Shown here: positions 1-6,806 of the stretch, piece by piece | Numbering within the stretch: the stretch's first letter is position 1 | Layout: each line of letters begins with the position of its first letter | NCBI GenBank assembly: GCA_905372345.1 | Contig: CAJPPE010000081.1 | Coordinates: forward strand, 1-6,995 | DNA length: 6,995 nucleotides | Direction of reading: 5' to 3' | Source of the DNA: an uncultured Treponema sp. | GTDB lineage: Bacteria; Spirochaetota; Spirochaetia; Treponematales; Treponemataceae | Notes under the pieces: model-generated | Seen by the model: the letters and a program-made list of their open reading frames with translations, nothing else | The model's database searches: none | What the model was told of the DNA's origin: nothing | Position numbers and translations under genes: made by a program

Positions 1-137
1 ATTTTTATTATTGGGAAAATAAGATTTTCCATTTTGTTTAATTCGCTATCGCCTGCATATAGACACTGATCAGCAATAATTTTCAATAAAACATATAATT
101 CACTCCATTCACCTTTATTTCCCTTTAGTTTCTCCAC
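1..137 (-). CDS. HpaII-family type II restriction endonuclease, N-terminal fragment (runs off the left edge)
   Basis: Only the first 45 codons are in the window. Read on the minus strand from the GTG at 137, the frame is open to base 1. It gives a start MEKLKGNKGEWSEL, then YVLLKIIADQCLYAG, then DSELNKMENLIFPIIK. The pattern NKGEWSELY..LK..AD..LYA.....LNK.E....PI.K is, as I recall it, the N-terminal signature of HpaII-type endonucleases, which cut CCGG. AAGGAG at 150-145 sits 7 bases before the GTG and decides this start. An in-frame ATG at 143 lies only 1 base from that site and is less likely. The start overlaps the upstream methyltransferase gene by 23 bases, so the two are probably translationally coupled, with the protective enzyme made first. 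The function is inferred from a short stretch plus the adjacent M.HpaII-like methyltransferase. The catalytic region is not visible and intactness cannot be judged. Confidence 0.8.
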   Translation of the reverse strand, partial: MEKLKGNKGEWSELYVLLKIIADQCLYAGDSELNKMENLIFPIIK

Positions 138-1815
138 TTTCATACTCCTTTATTTCTTTTAATATTTTTTTTGCTGTCGCTTTAATCGCAGGAATTGCCA
201 CAGAGTTACCGAATTGTTTATATGCGGAAGCATCAGAAACCGGAATAATAAATTCATCCGGAAAACCTTGAAGCCTGGCCCATTCTCTTGGCGTCATCTT
301 TCTTATGCCTTCTCTATTTACTTCTCCCTTGATATTTGTCATAGGTTTGAAATCTGTTATTCTGTCATCAAGTACAAGGTTTCTTTCCCTCCCCATACCT
401 CCAACCATAATAGCATTTGTTATACCGTTGTCATCAATAATTTCATAGCCGAATCCGTTTCCTTTATTTTTGTGCCTTTCTTTATGCTCTTTAAGTGTTT
501 TTAAGTATTGAGTCGATAAATAATATTTTGTGGGAACAACATTTTTTTCCTTAACATCTAAAAATTTTGTATCCTTATTGATGGGTTTTGGATAAGCAAA
601 TTTCGTGATTTTTGTACAGGGATGGAATCCAACAATGAATATCCTTTCTCTGTTTTGAGGCAGACCAAAATCTTTTGCGTTTATTATTTGTGGTTCGGGT
701 ACAAAATATCCTAAATCGTTTCTCAATACATTTAAAATTGTTTCTAATGTTTTTCCTTTATTATGATTTCTAAGGCCCTTTACATTTTCAAGAAAAAAAG
801 CTTTGGGTTGTTTTTGCTTTAATATATCTGCTACTTCAAAAAAAAGAGTACCTCGCGTGTCTTCAAAACCTCCTCTTTTACCTGCGATAGAGAAAGCCTG
901 GCATGGGAATCCTGCACATAATATATCGAAGTGTTCCGGGATATATAGTTTTGTGGTATCTTTTGTAATATCTCCGAAGGGAAGTTCTCCAAAGTTTGCT
1001 AAGTAGGTTTTTTTTGCTTCATTATCCCATTCACTAGTAAATACACACTTTCCACCTAAACTTTGAAAAGCAATTCTAAATCCTCCTATGCCTGCGAATA
1101 AATCTATAAAAGTAAATTTAGGATTATTAGGTGGAGGAAAAGGAATATCAAGTGAATCAAAAATACCGTATTGTAGGGCTTTTTCGGCAGCTTCAGAATC
1201 TGTTTCTTTATCGGGGTAAGAGTAAGTCATTGCCTTTTGAGTAAACTTGACAGCTTCAGATTTATATAATTCGTTATTTTCCATGTGTTCATTTAGCAAG
1301 TAATGAGTTACAACTGCTTTCATATTTTGCTCTTCTTCAGATTCGTTCTTAAATTTGGTATCTATGAAAGATGTTAAATCCAGTTTATCTTTTAACTCCA
1401 TCTTTAAACCTCCGATTACTTTTTTGATCTTATAAATACAAGTCGGCAATTTTTGCTCTATATCTTTAGCCCAGAACCGTAAAATTTTCCAGCCTTCTTT
1501 TTTAAGATATTCATTTACTTCTTTATCACGCTCTATGTTTCTTTCTATTTTTTTTATCCAAAATTCTTGATTTGTTTTGTGGTCTAATTTTTTTGTTAGC
1601 CAATCTTTTCCATGCCAAAATTCTCCATCAACAAAAACAGCAAGCTTCAAGTTTGTAAATACAAAATCCGGTTTTCCAAAAACCGACTTATCATTTTTGA
1701 TGAACAACAAGCCTTCAGACAACATTGCTTCTTCTAACAGTAGCTCCGGCTTTGTACCGCTTGCCTTATTTGCCTGCATATTTTTTCGTCGTTGTTCTTT
1801 CGTTAATTTATCCAT
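115..1815 (-). CDS. Fused Vsr-type mismatch endonuclease and C5-cytosine DNA methyltransferase (M.HpaII-like, predicted CCGG)
   Basis: The 566-residue protein has two enzymes. Residues about 1-136 are a Vsr-like T:G mismatch nickase: RRKNMQANK near 9-17, TKPE with Glu24, GKPDF with likely catalytic Asp50, FVDGEFWHG 61-69 with His68, and GWKILRFW 108-115. Residues about 235-553 are a full DNA cytosine-5 methyltransferase: SAM motif FIDLFAGIGG 236-245, PCQ with catalytic Cys305, ENV 343-345, QNRERI 387-392, TPREWARLQGFPD 508-520 and FGNSVA 535-540. The target-recognition segment (about 400-505), with GNGFGYEI and VGGMGRERNLV, matches M.HpaII as I remember it, so methylation within CCGG is predicted. 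Between the domains lie about 95 residues I do not recognise. The E. coli Vsr zinc-ligand pattern around FWHHHHC is not conserved (here FWHGKDW), and E. coli His64 is replaced by Asp63. ATG at 1815 has AGGAAG 8 bases upstream. The gene is much more AT-rich than gyrA, suggesting transfer. An internal start may yield a free methyltransferase. Confidence 0.92.
   Translation of the reverse strand: MDKLTKEQRRKNMQANKASGTKPELLLEEAMLSEGLLFIKNDKSVFGKPDFVFTNLKLAVFVDGEFWHGKDWLTKKLDHKTNQEFWIKKIERNIERDKEVNEYLKKEGWKILRFWAKDIEQKLPTCIYKIKKVIGGLKMELKDKLDLTSFIDTKFKNESEEEQNMKAVVTHYLLNEHMENNELYKSEAVKFTQKAMTYSYPDKETDSEAAEKALQYGIFDSLDIPFPPPNNPKFTFIDLFAGIGGFRIAFQSLGGKCVFTSEWDNEAKKTYLANFGELPFGDITKDTTKLYIPEHFDILCAGFPCQAFSIAGKRGGFEDTRGTLFFEVADILKQKQPKAFFLENVKGLRNHNKGKTLETILNVLRNDLGYFVPEPQIINAKDFGLPQNRERIFIVGFHPCTKITKFAYPKPINKDTKFLDVKEKNVVPTKYYLSTQYLKTLKEHKERHKNKGNGFGYEIIDDNGITNAIMVGGMGRERNLVLDDRITDFKPMTNIKGEVNREGIRKMTPREWARLQGFPDEFIIPVSDASAYKQFGNSVAIPAIKATAKKILKEIKEYESGETKGK
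145..150 (-). promoter_or_regulatory. Ribosome binding site of the HpaII-like endonuclease gene
   Basis: AAGGAG on the minus strand lies 7 bases upstream of the GTG at 137, inside the 3' end of the methyltransferase gene. It is what favours the GTG over the in-frame ATG at 143. Its location within the upstream gene fits coupled translation of the pair. Confidence 0.7.
1399..1413 (-). promoter_or_regulatory. Internal ribosome site and ATG at the Vsr/methyltransferase junction
   Basis: On the minus strand GGAGG (1413-1409) is followed by 7 bases and then ATG (1401-1399), which is Met139 of the fusion and in frame. Translation from here would give a 428-residue protein containing the whole methyltransferase without the Vsr domain. 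The site is a better Shine-Dalgarno match than the one at the gene's own start and falls just where the Vsr fold should end (about residue 136). I infer an ancestral separate methyltransferase start that may still work. The same bases encode Gly-Gly-Leu-Lys-Met, so coincidence is possible. Confidence 0.6.
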
Positions 1816-1823
1816 AGATCATA

Positions 1824-1864
1824 CTTCCTAAAAATAATATACTAAAAAACAAAAAAAAGCAATT
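1824..1864 (-). promoter_or_regulatory. Ribosome site and weak candidate promoter of the R-M operon
   Basis: Reading leftward, AGGAAG at 1829-1824 is a clear ribosome site 8 bases before the ATG at 1815. Further upstream, TATATT at 1841-1836 is a plausible -10 box. No good -35 accompanies it: TTGCTT at 1862-1857 has 15-base spacing and few matches. The tract is so AT-rich that the -10 could be chance. The ribosome site is well supported; the promoter call is tentative. Confidence 0.35.
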
Positions 1865-1905
1865 ATTGTTGACAAAAACACTCAATATAGCTTTTTCTCC
1901 ATTCC

Positions 1906-1934
1906 TTGACCAAGCCCTTTTTTTATGTTAGAAT
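1906..1934 (+). promoter_or_regulatory. Sigma-70-type promoter of the gyrA operon
   Basis: TTGACC (1906-1911, five of six to the -35 consensus) is followed by exactly 17 bases and TAGAAT (1929-1934, five of six to the -10 consensus). A TGT at 1926-1928 makes it an extended -10. Transcription should begin near 1941, leaving a leader of roughly 25 bases before the gyrA GTG. This is too short for a riboswitch or attenuator. Confidence 0.75.
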
Positions 1935-1953
1935 AGCACGAATTTATAGATTT

Positions 1954-1958
1954 CGGAG
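1954..1958 (+). promoter_or_regulatory. Ribosome binding site deciding the gyrA GTG start
   Basis: CGGAG ends 8 bases before the GTG at 1967. The nearby ATG at 1963 is only 4 bases from it, is out of frame with GyrA, and stops after seven codons, so GTG is the credible start. Confidence 0.7.
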
Positions 1959-1966
1959 TATAATGC

Positions 1967-4414
1967 GTGGAAGAGATAGAAACTAAGGAAGGCGGAGCCG
2001 TAATTCCGATTCCTATCGAAAATGAAGTAAAAAGAGCCTACATAGATTATTCAATGTCAGTTATCGTAAGCCGAGCCCTGCCCGATGTAAGGGACGGCCT
2101 AAAGCCCGTTCATAGGCGAATCCTTTATTCAATGGAAGAAAAGGGCTTACGCAGTTCAGGTCCCACCCGAAAGTGTGCTAAGATTGTAGGTGATGTATTA
2201 GGAAGTTACCACCCGCACGGCGACGCTTCGGTCTATGATGCCCTCGTCCGCCTTGGACAGGACTTTTCTCTCCGCTATCCGGTTATTTATCCCCAAGGAA
2301 ACTTCGGAACCATAGGAGGCGACCCGCCCGCAGCTTACCGATACACGGAAGCTAAGATGGCTAAAATAGCCGAAACCATGGTCGAGGACATAAAAAAAGA
2401 AACAGTCGATTTTATTCCGAACTTTGATGATTCTACAAAGGAACCGACTGTTCTTCCGGCTAAATTCCCCTTCTTGCTTGCAAACGGCTCAAGCGGAATT
2501 GCTGTCGGTATGGCAACCAACATGCCGCCCCATAACTTACGCGAAATAGCCGATGCGGTTTCAGCCTACATAGACAATCCCGAAATCGAAATAGACGAGC
2601 TTTGTAAATATATGAAGGGCCCCGACTTCCCGACAGGCGGAGTTATCTACGGACGAAAGGGAATAAAACAAGCCTTTAAGACAGGCCGCGGAAAAATCTT
2701 GGTACGCGGTAAATTTACAATCGAGGTCGATAAAAAAGGAAAAGAAACTATAGTCTTTACCGAAGTACCCTATCAAGTAAACACTACAACCCTTGTATCC
2801 CGTATCGGGGAACTGGCCCGCGAAAAAATTATAGACGGAATCGCAAACGTAAACGATGAAACTTCGGATAGAACGGGATTGCGTATTGTTATAGAGCTAA
2901 AGAGGGGGGCTATTACAAAGGTTGTTTTAAACCAACTTTTTGCAAAGACAGCTCTTCAGTCTTCTTTTGGAGTTATAAACCTTGCTCTTGTAAACGGAAG
3001 ACCTGAAACCCTCAACTTAAAACTTCTTGTAAAATACTTTGTCGAGCACAGGGTCGATGTAGTTACCCGCAGAACAAAATTCGATTTGCGCAAGGCGGAA
3101 GAAAGAGCTCATATCTTGGAAGCCCTCATCGTCGCTATCGACAACATAGATGAAGTTATCAAAATAATAAGGGCATCCCGCGATCCGCAAACGGCAAAAA
3201 ACGGCTTGATGGAAAGGTTCGGCTTTGATGATGTTCAAGCTCAGGCCATAGTCGATATGCAGCTAAAGCGCTTGACCAGCTTGGAAATCGAAGACCTACG
3301 AAAAGAATTGCAGGAATTGCAGGTCCTAATCGCTCACTTAAAAGACCTCCTTGCTCATCCCGAAAAGATTTTAGCTCTAATAAAGGAAGAAACTAACGAG
3401 ATAGCTGAAAAGTTCGGAGATGAACGCAAAACCGATATAGTAGCCGATGAGGTTGAAGAGCTTAATATCGAAGACCTTATCAAAAAAGAAGAGATGGTTA
3501 TTTTAATTTCTCACCTCGGATATATTAAGCGTATTCCTGCCACAGCCTATAAGAGTCAAAATAGAGGAGGCAAGGGTTCCAATTCCGCAAACCTTGCCGA
3601 AGATGACTTTTTGGATCAGATTTTTACGGCCTCAACCCATGATTATATTATGTTTATCACAAATGCGGGAAAGGCCTACTGGTTAAAGGTGCATGAAATA
3701 CAGGAAGCAAGCAGAACAAGCCGCGGCTCTCACATAAAATCCCTTCTTTCCGTTTCTTCCGATGAAGAAATTACGGCCGTTGTTTCCTTAAAAGAATTTG
3801 ACGATAAGACCTATCTTTTGATGGCAACAGCAGGCGGTGTCGTAAAAAAAGTAACAACCGATAATTTTGCAAATGCAAAAACCCGCGGAATCATCGCGAT
3901 AAAACTCGATGAGGGCGATAAACTTGTAAGTGCAATTCTTACAGGCGGCAAGGACGAAATCATGCTGATTACCCGCCGAGGTCAGGCCCTCCGCACCAGC
4001 GAAGAGGACATCCGCTCTCAAGGCCGTTCTTCCCGCGGCGTTACCGGAATAAAGCTTTCTTCCGAGGATGAGCTTACAGGCGCTCTCCGAGTAACGGAAA
4101 ATCAAAAGATGCTTGTTATGACCGAAAACGGTTACGGCAAGCGCGTGGACTTTTCCGAATTTTCAGCTCACGGAAGAGGAACCGGCGGACAGCGTATTTA
4201 TACCCTCTCGGAAAAAACGGGAGAAGTTGTAGGACTTCTTACCGTCTTTGATGACGACGAGGTTGTCTGCATAACAGGCCAAGGAAAAACTATCCGCATC
4301 AGCGTAAACTCTGTAGGCACTATGGGAAGGTCCGCACAGGGTGTAAGAATATTGGATATTGAAAGTCCCGATATGCTTATCGGACTTGATGTTGTTGCCC
4401 GCGATGAAGAATAA
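1967..4414 (+). CDS. gyrA: DNA gyrase subunit A
   Basis: This is the breakage-reunion subunit of gyrase. It pairs with GyrB as A2B2 in the cytoplasm to introduce negative supercoils using ATP. The 815 residues are full length. The N-terminal core shows [18 protein letters not shown] (34-51), the quinolone region [11 protein letters not shown] (81-91) and AAYRYTE with catalytic Tyr126. The coiled-coil and gate region spans about 360-490. A GyrA-box variant, QNRGGKG (531-537), opens the C-terminal DNA-wrapping domain and marks this as gyrase rather than topoisomerase IV ParC. That domain has recurring blade signatures such as TRGIIAIKL (639-647), RGVTGIKL (690-697) and AQGVRIL (790-796). Residue 87, equivalent to E. 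coli Ser83, is Ala; Asp91 (E. coli Asp87) is kept. The GTG start is set by CGGAG. No terminator follows, and the MATE gene starts 34 bases later. gyrB is not in the window. Confidence 0.98.
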   Translation: MEEIETKEGGAVIPIPIENEVKRAYIDYSMSVIVSRALPDVRDGLKPVHRRILYSMEEKGLRSSGPTRKCAKIVGDVLGSYHPHGDASVYDALVRLGQDFSLRYPVIYPQGNFGTIGGDPPAAYRYTEAKMAKIAETMVEDIKKETVDFIPNFDDSTKEPTVLPAKFPFLLANGSSGIAVGMATNMPPHNLREIADAVSAYIDNPEIEIDELCKYMKGPDFPTGGVIYGRKGIKQAFKTGRGKILVRGKFTIEVDKKGKETIVFTEVPYQVNTTTLVSRIGELAREKIIDGIANVNDETSDRTGLRIVIELKRGAITKVVLNQLFAKTALQSSFGVINLALVNGRPETLNLKLLVKYFVEHRVDVVTRRTKFDLRKAEERAHILEALIVAIDNIDEVIKIIRASRDPQTAKNGLMERFGFDDVQAQAIVDMQLKRLTSLEIEDLRKELQELQVLIAHLKDLLAHPEKILALIKEETNEIAEKFGDERKTDIVADEVEELNIEDLIKKEEMVILISHLGYIKRIPATAYKSQNRGGKGSNSANLAEDDFLDQIFTASTHDYIMFITNAGKAYWLKVHEIQEASRTSRGSHIKSLLSVSSDEEITAVVSLKEFDDKTYLLMATAGGVVKKVTTDNFANAKTRGIIAIKLDEGDKLVSAILTGGKDEIMLITRRGQALRTSEEDIRSQGRSSRGVTGIKLSSEDELTGALRVTENQKMLVMTENGYGKRVDFSEFSAHGRGTGGQRIYTLSEKTGEVVGLLTVFDDDEVVCITGQGKTIRISVNSVGTMGRSAQGVRILDIESPDMLIGLDVVARDEE

Positions 4415-4448
4415 ATAAGATGTTCTTTGGGGTATTGAGTATGCGATT

Positions 4449-5852
4449 ATGAAAAACTTATCTTGTTCAAAGTGTGTTTGTGATGAAATTGATCTGCAAT
4501 TAAAACCTAAAAAAATATCAAAAAATTTATGGAAGCTGGCTTATCCTACAATGATTTCAGCAGGCTTGCAAAACTTTTATGATATTGTCGATATGGTTTG
4601 GGTAGGGCAGATATCTAAGACGGCTCTTTCAGGTGTTACCCTCTTTTCTTCCATATACCTGCTTTTTACCATTTTAAATGAAGTCGCAGGGGCCAGTTCC
4701 GTGTCGATGATTTCGCAAAACTATGGCCGGGGCGATATGGAAAAGACTCAGCGTATTGCCGAACAGACTATCAGTTTTAAGGTTGTCCTTGCAATAATGT
4801 CAGCTTTTCTTTTAGCCATTTTTTTAAAACCGATTTTATGGTTTTTTCTTCCGGATCAAGAAGTTTTAAATTCCGCTTTAGAATATGGATGGCTTAGAAT
4901 CTTTTTTATTCCTGTAATGTTTTCTTCATATTCGGTAAATACGATTTTTAGGTGTACCGGAGATGCAAAAACACCCTTGCACATTATGATAATATCCACC
5001 ATTATAAACTTGGTTTTAGATCCTGTTTTTATGTTCGATATAATTCCCGGAACAAATATCCCGGGCTTAGGTATGGGTGTTTTTGGTGCAGCCCTTGCAA
5101 CAGTAACAGCCCGAACTATAAGTTTCTTATACGGATTTTTGATTCTCTTAAGCGGAAGGCGCAAAGTAAAAATAAGCTTTAAAGGTCTTTTTAGACTTGA
5201 CAAAAAAATAGATGCCGACCTTTTACTCATAGGTCTTCCTTCAGGTATTAACTCTCTTGTCCGCAGCTTTGCTCAAGTAACGATTATGAAATTCGTAACA
5301 GTTTACGGTGCTGATGCAGTTGCTCTTGCAGGTGTCGGCGGAAAGCTTTCACAGTTTGCCTTTATGCCTATTTTCGGATTTAATATGGGAGGCGCAACTC
5401 TGGTAGGTCAAAGCCTTGGCCGAGATAATATTAAGGAAGCAAAGCTTACTTCTAAGATAAACGCTTTTATGTCAGCATCTGTAGTAGGAATTTTTGCAGT
5501 CATAATTATGGGAACGCCTCAAACTTTTTTGCGGTTTTTCTTCCCAAATGATCCGTCGATGCTTTTGCAGGGAAGTTTAATGTTGCGTATATTTTATCCG
5601 TCCTTTATAATTTTATCTATGGGATTGGGGCTCGCTGTGGTCTTTTCGGGCTCGGGTCATACAAGGCCAATACTTTACTCTACCTTGGGTTCTCGATGGT
5701 TTGTACAAATCCCGTTTTTATTTTTGGTTGTAAATATTTTACACCTTCCCCTATTTGCCGTTTGGACCTCTTATATTTTTGCGGAGGCTGCCGAATTTAT
5801 GGTTATTCTATATCACTACCGCAAAGGGGTTTGGTGTAATAAGAGGGTTTAA
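4449..5852 (+). CDS. MATE-family multidrug/cation efflux transporter
   Basis: This is a 467-residue inner-membrane protein of the MATE family, whose members export cationic drugs, dyes and toxic metabolites in exchange for Na+ or H+. The sequence has about twelve hydrophobic helices in two halves joined by a basic cytoplasmic loop (about 236-256, SGRRKVKISFKGLFRLDKK). Family features include WKLAYPTMISAGLQ (28-41), YDIVDMVWVG (44-53), ISQNYGRGD (88-96), RCTGDAKTP (168-176), NLVLDPVFM (187-195) and, in the second half, VGQSLGRDN (319-327). An unusual CSKCVC cluster lies at residues 6-11, ahead of the first helix. The start has only a weak ribosome site (GAG at 4437-4439), so it may depend on coupling to gyrA. 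An ATG at 4441 stops at once. The substrate cannot be read from sequence; export of quinolones, known for NorM-type members, is only a possibility. Confidence 0.93.
   Translation: MKNLSCSKCVCDEIDLQLKPKKISKNLWKLAYPTMISAGLQNFYDIVDMVWVGQISKTALSGVTLFSSIYLLFTILNEVAGASSVSMISQNYGRGDMEKTQRIAEQTISFKVVLAIMSAFLLAIFLKPILWFFLPDQEVLNSALEYGWLRIFFIPVMFSSYSVNTIFRCTGDAKTPLHIMIISTIINLVLDPVFMFDIIPGTNIPGLGMGVFGAALATVTARTISFLYGFLILLSGRRKVKISFKGLFRLDKKIDADLLLIGLPSGINSLVRSFAQVTIMKFVTVYGADAVALAGVGGKLSQFAFMPIFGFNMGGATLVGQSLGRDNIKEAKLTSKINAFMSASVVGIFAVIIMGTPQTFLRFFFPNDPSMLLQGSLMLRIFYPSFIILSMGLGLAVVFSGSGHTRPILYSTLGSRWFVQIPFLFLVVNILHLPLFAVWTSYIFAEAAEFMVILYHYRKGVWCNKRV
5843..5847 (+). promoter_or_regulatory. Ribosome binding site deciding the rlmJ TTG start
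   Basis: GAGGG lies inside the last codons of the MATE gene, 8 bases before the TTG at 5856. The conserved RlmJ N-terminus begins exactly at this TTG, and no in-frame ATG or GTG nearby would preserve it. Confidence 0.75.
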
Positions 5853-5855
5853 AAT

Positions 5856-6686
5856 TTGCTAAGCTATCGTCACGGTTTTCATGCCGGAAATCAGGCCGAT
5901 GTTTTTAAGCATTCGGTTCTCTTTTCTTTTTTAAAACTCTTCACCCAAAAGCAAAAACCATTTACGGCCTTTGATTTAAATGCCGGAAGTGCTTCCTATA
6001 ATCTTTTAAGCGAATGGAGTTTAAAAACCGGCGAAGCGGAAGAGGGGATAATCCGCTTTTTAGATTTATATAAAAAAGAAAAACTGCCTCTTCCAATACC
6101 TGAAGACTTCAAGGCTTATTTAGCTTTTTGCTTAAAAAATTATGATAGAAATTCATCTTATGCCGGTTCTCCAGAAATCATCCGTTCATTTTTACAAAAA
6201 GAATCCAATTTGATTTTATGCGATTTACATTCTGCCGAAGCTGAAAAATTAAAAGAACTTTATAAGCATGTAGAAAATGTTCACGTGCACAAACGAGATT
6301 GCTATGAGGCTGTCAGGGCTCTTACTCCGCCTCTTCCTATTCGGGGCTTTGCCTTATTTGATCCCAGCTACGAAGTCGATTCTGATTATACAGCGATTGC
6401 AGAAGCTGTCGAAAAGGTCTGTAAAAAATGGCCTATTGGCATCTTTATAATTTGGTATCCTATATTGAATTATAAAACCGAAGAGTGCCGAGCTCTAAAA
6501 AGCCGAATCAGTAAGGCCATGAACAATAAAACATTAAACATTGAAGTCAGGCATTTTTCAAACAAGATAGATTCTGAAAATGAATACGGCCTACAAGGTT
6601 CAGGCCTTTTAATCACAAATCCTCCATGGGGTTTGGAAGAAAAACTGAAAGGAATTTGTGAATATGTTGAGAAAGTGTTAGATTGA
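5856..6686 (+). CDS. rlmJ: 23S rRNA adenine-N6 methyltransferase RlmJ
   Basis: RlmJ uses SAM to methylate N6 of adenosine 2030 (E. coli numbering) in 23S rRNA. The 276 residues are close to the E. coli length of about 280. The N-terminus MLSYRHGFHAGNQADVFKH is nearly the E. coli signature and keeps Tyr4, His6 and Lys18, which are important there. The SAM-binding loop is DLNAGSASY (40-48). The catalytic motif is DPSYE (169-173), a variant of the usual DPPYE, with the key Asp169 retained. IIWYPIL (198-204) and GLLITNPPWGLE (250-261) also match the family. The start is TTG with a GAGGG ribosome site, 3 bases after the MATE stop, which implies translational coupling at the end of the gyrA operon. 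A weak terminator follows. I see no sign of decay. The DPSY variant should be compatible with activity, but that is inference. Confidence 0.95.
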   Translation: MLSYRHGFHAGNQADVFKHSVLFSFLKLFTQKQKPFTAFDLNAGSASYNLLSEWSLKTGEAEEGIIRFLDLYKKEKLPLPIPEDFKAYLAFCLKNYDRNSSYAGSPEIIRSFLQKESNLILCDLHSAEAEKLKELYKHVENVHVHKRDCYEAVRALTPPLPIRGFALFDPSYEVDSDYTAIAEAVEKVCKKWPIGIFIIWYPILNYKTEECRALKSRISKAMNNKTLNIEVRHFSNKIDSENEYGLQGSGLLITNPPWGLEEKLKGICEYVEKVLD

Positions 6687-6710
6687 AAAACCATAAATTT
6701 TAGGTTTTTT
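6686..6710 (+). terminator. Weak AT-rich terminator after rlmJ
   Basis: Starting at the last base of the rlmJ stop codon, AAAAACC (6686-6692) pairs with GGTTTTT (6703-6709) around a 10-base loop, and the T tract runs to 6710. The stem has only two G:C pairs, so it is weak. It is, however, the only terminator-like structure after the gyrA-MATE-rlmJ cluster and could act in both directions. Confidence 0.45.
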
Positions 6711-6757
6711 CCTATGATTATGTGAAAATTCATAGTGAAATAAAAAAGTATTTACTA

Positions 6758-6801
6758 TAGGCATAAAGGTATTATTATGGTATAATAAGACCACTGGGAG
6801 G
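6758..6801 (+). promoter_or_regulatory. Promoter, overlapping candidate operator and ribosome site of the antitoxin gene
   Basis: A perfect TATAAT (6781-6786) preceded by TGG (6778-6780) forms an extended -10. TAGGCA (6758-6763), at 17-base spacing, is a four-of-six -35. A perfect inverted repeat, TTATTAT (6772-6778) and ATAATAA (6782-6788) around GGT, overlaps the -10 and is well placed as an autoregulatory operator, the usual control of toxin-antitoxin promoters. The simple AT repeat could also be chance. GGGAGG (6796-6801) is a strong ribosome site 5 bases before the ATG at 6807. Confidence 0.65.
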
Positions 6802-6806
6802 TGCAT

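Noticed and set aside
1869..1874. Perfect TTGACA as a second plus-strand promoter
   Set aside because: No acceptable -10 lies 16-18 bases downstream (the sequence there is mostly T), while TTGACC at 1906 has a good partner.
1963..1986. ATG at 1963 as the gyrA start or as a leader peptide
   Set aside because: It is out of frame with GyrA and stops after seven codons. Its spacing to CGGAG is only 4 bases, whereas GTG 1967 has 8 and the right frame.
4856..5230. 124-codon minus-strand frame inside the MATE gene
   Set aside because: It lies wholly antisense to a conserved membrane protein, with no supporting motif; a shadow frame.
6470..6733. 87-codon frame on the minus strand opposite the 3' end of rlmJ
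   Set aside because: It is antisense to a well-supported gene, has no recognisable protein pattern and crosses the terminator.
6712..6735. CTATGA...TCATAG inverted repeat (12-base loop) between rlmJ and the antitoxin
   Set aside because: A 6-base AT-rich match with a long loop is easily due to chance, and it overlaps no promoter element.
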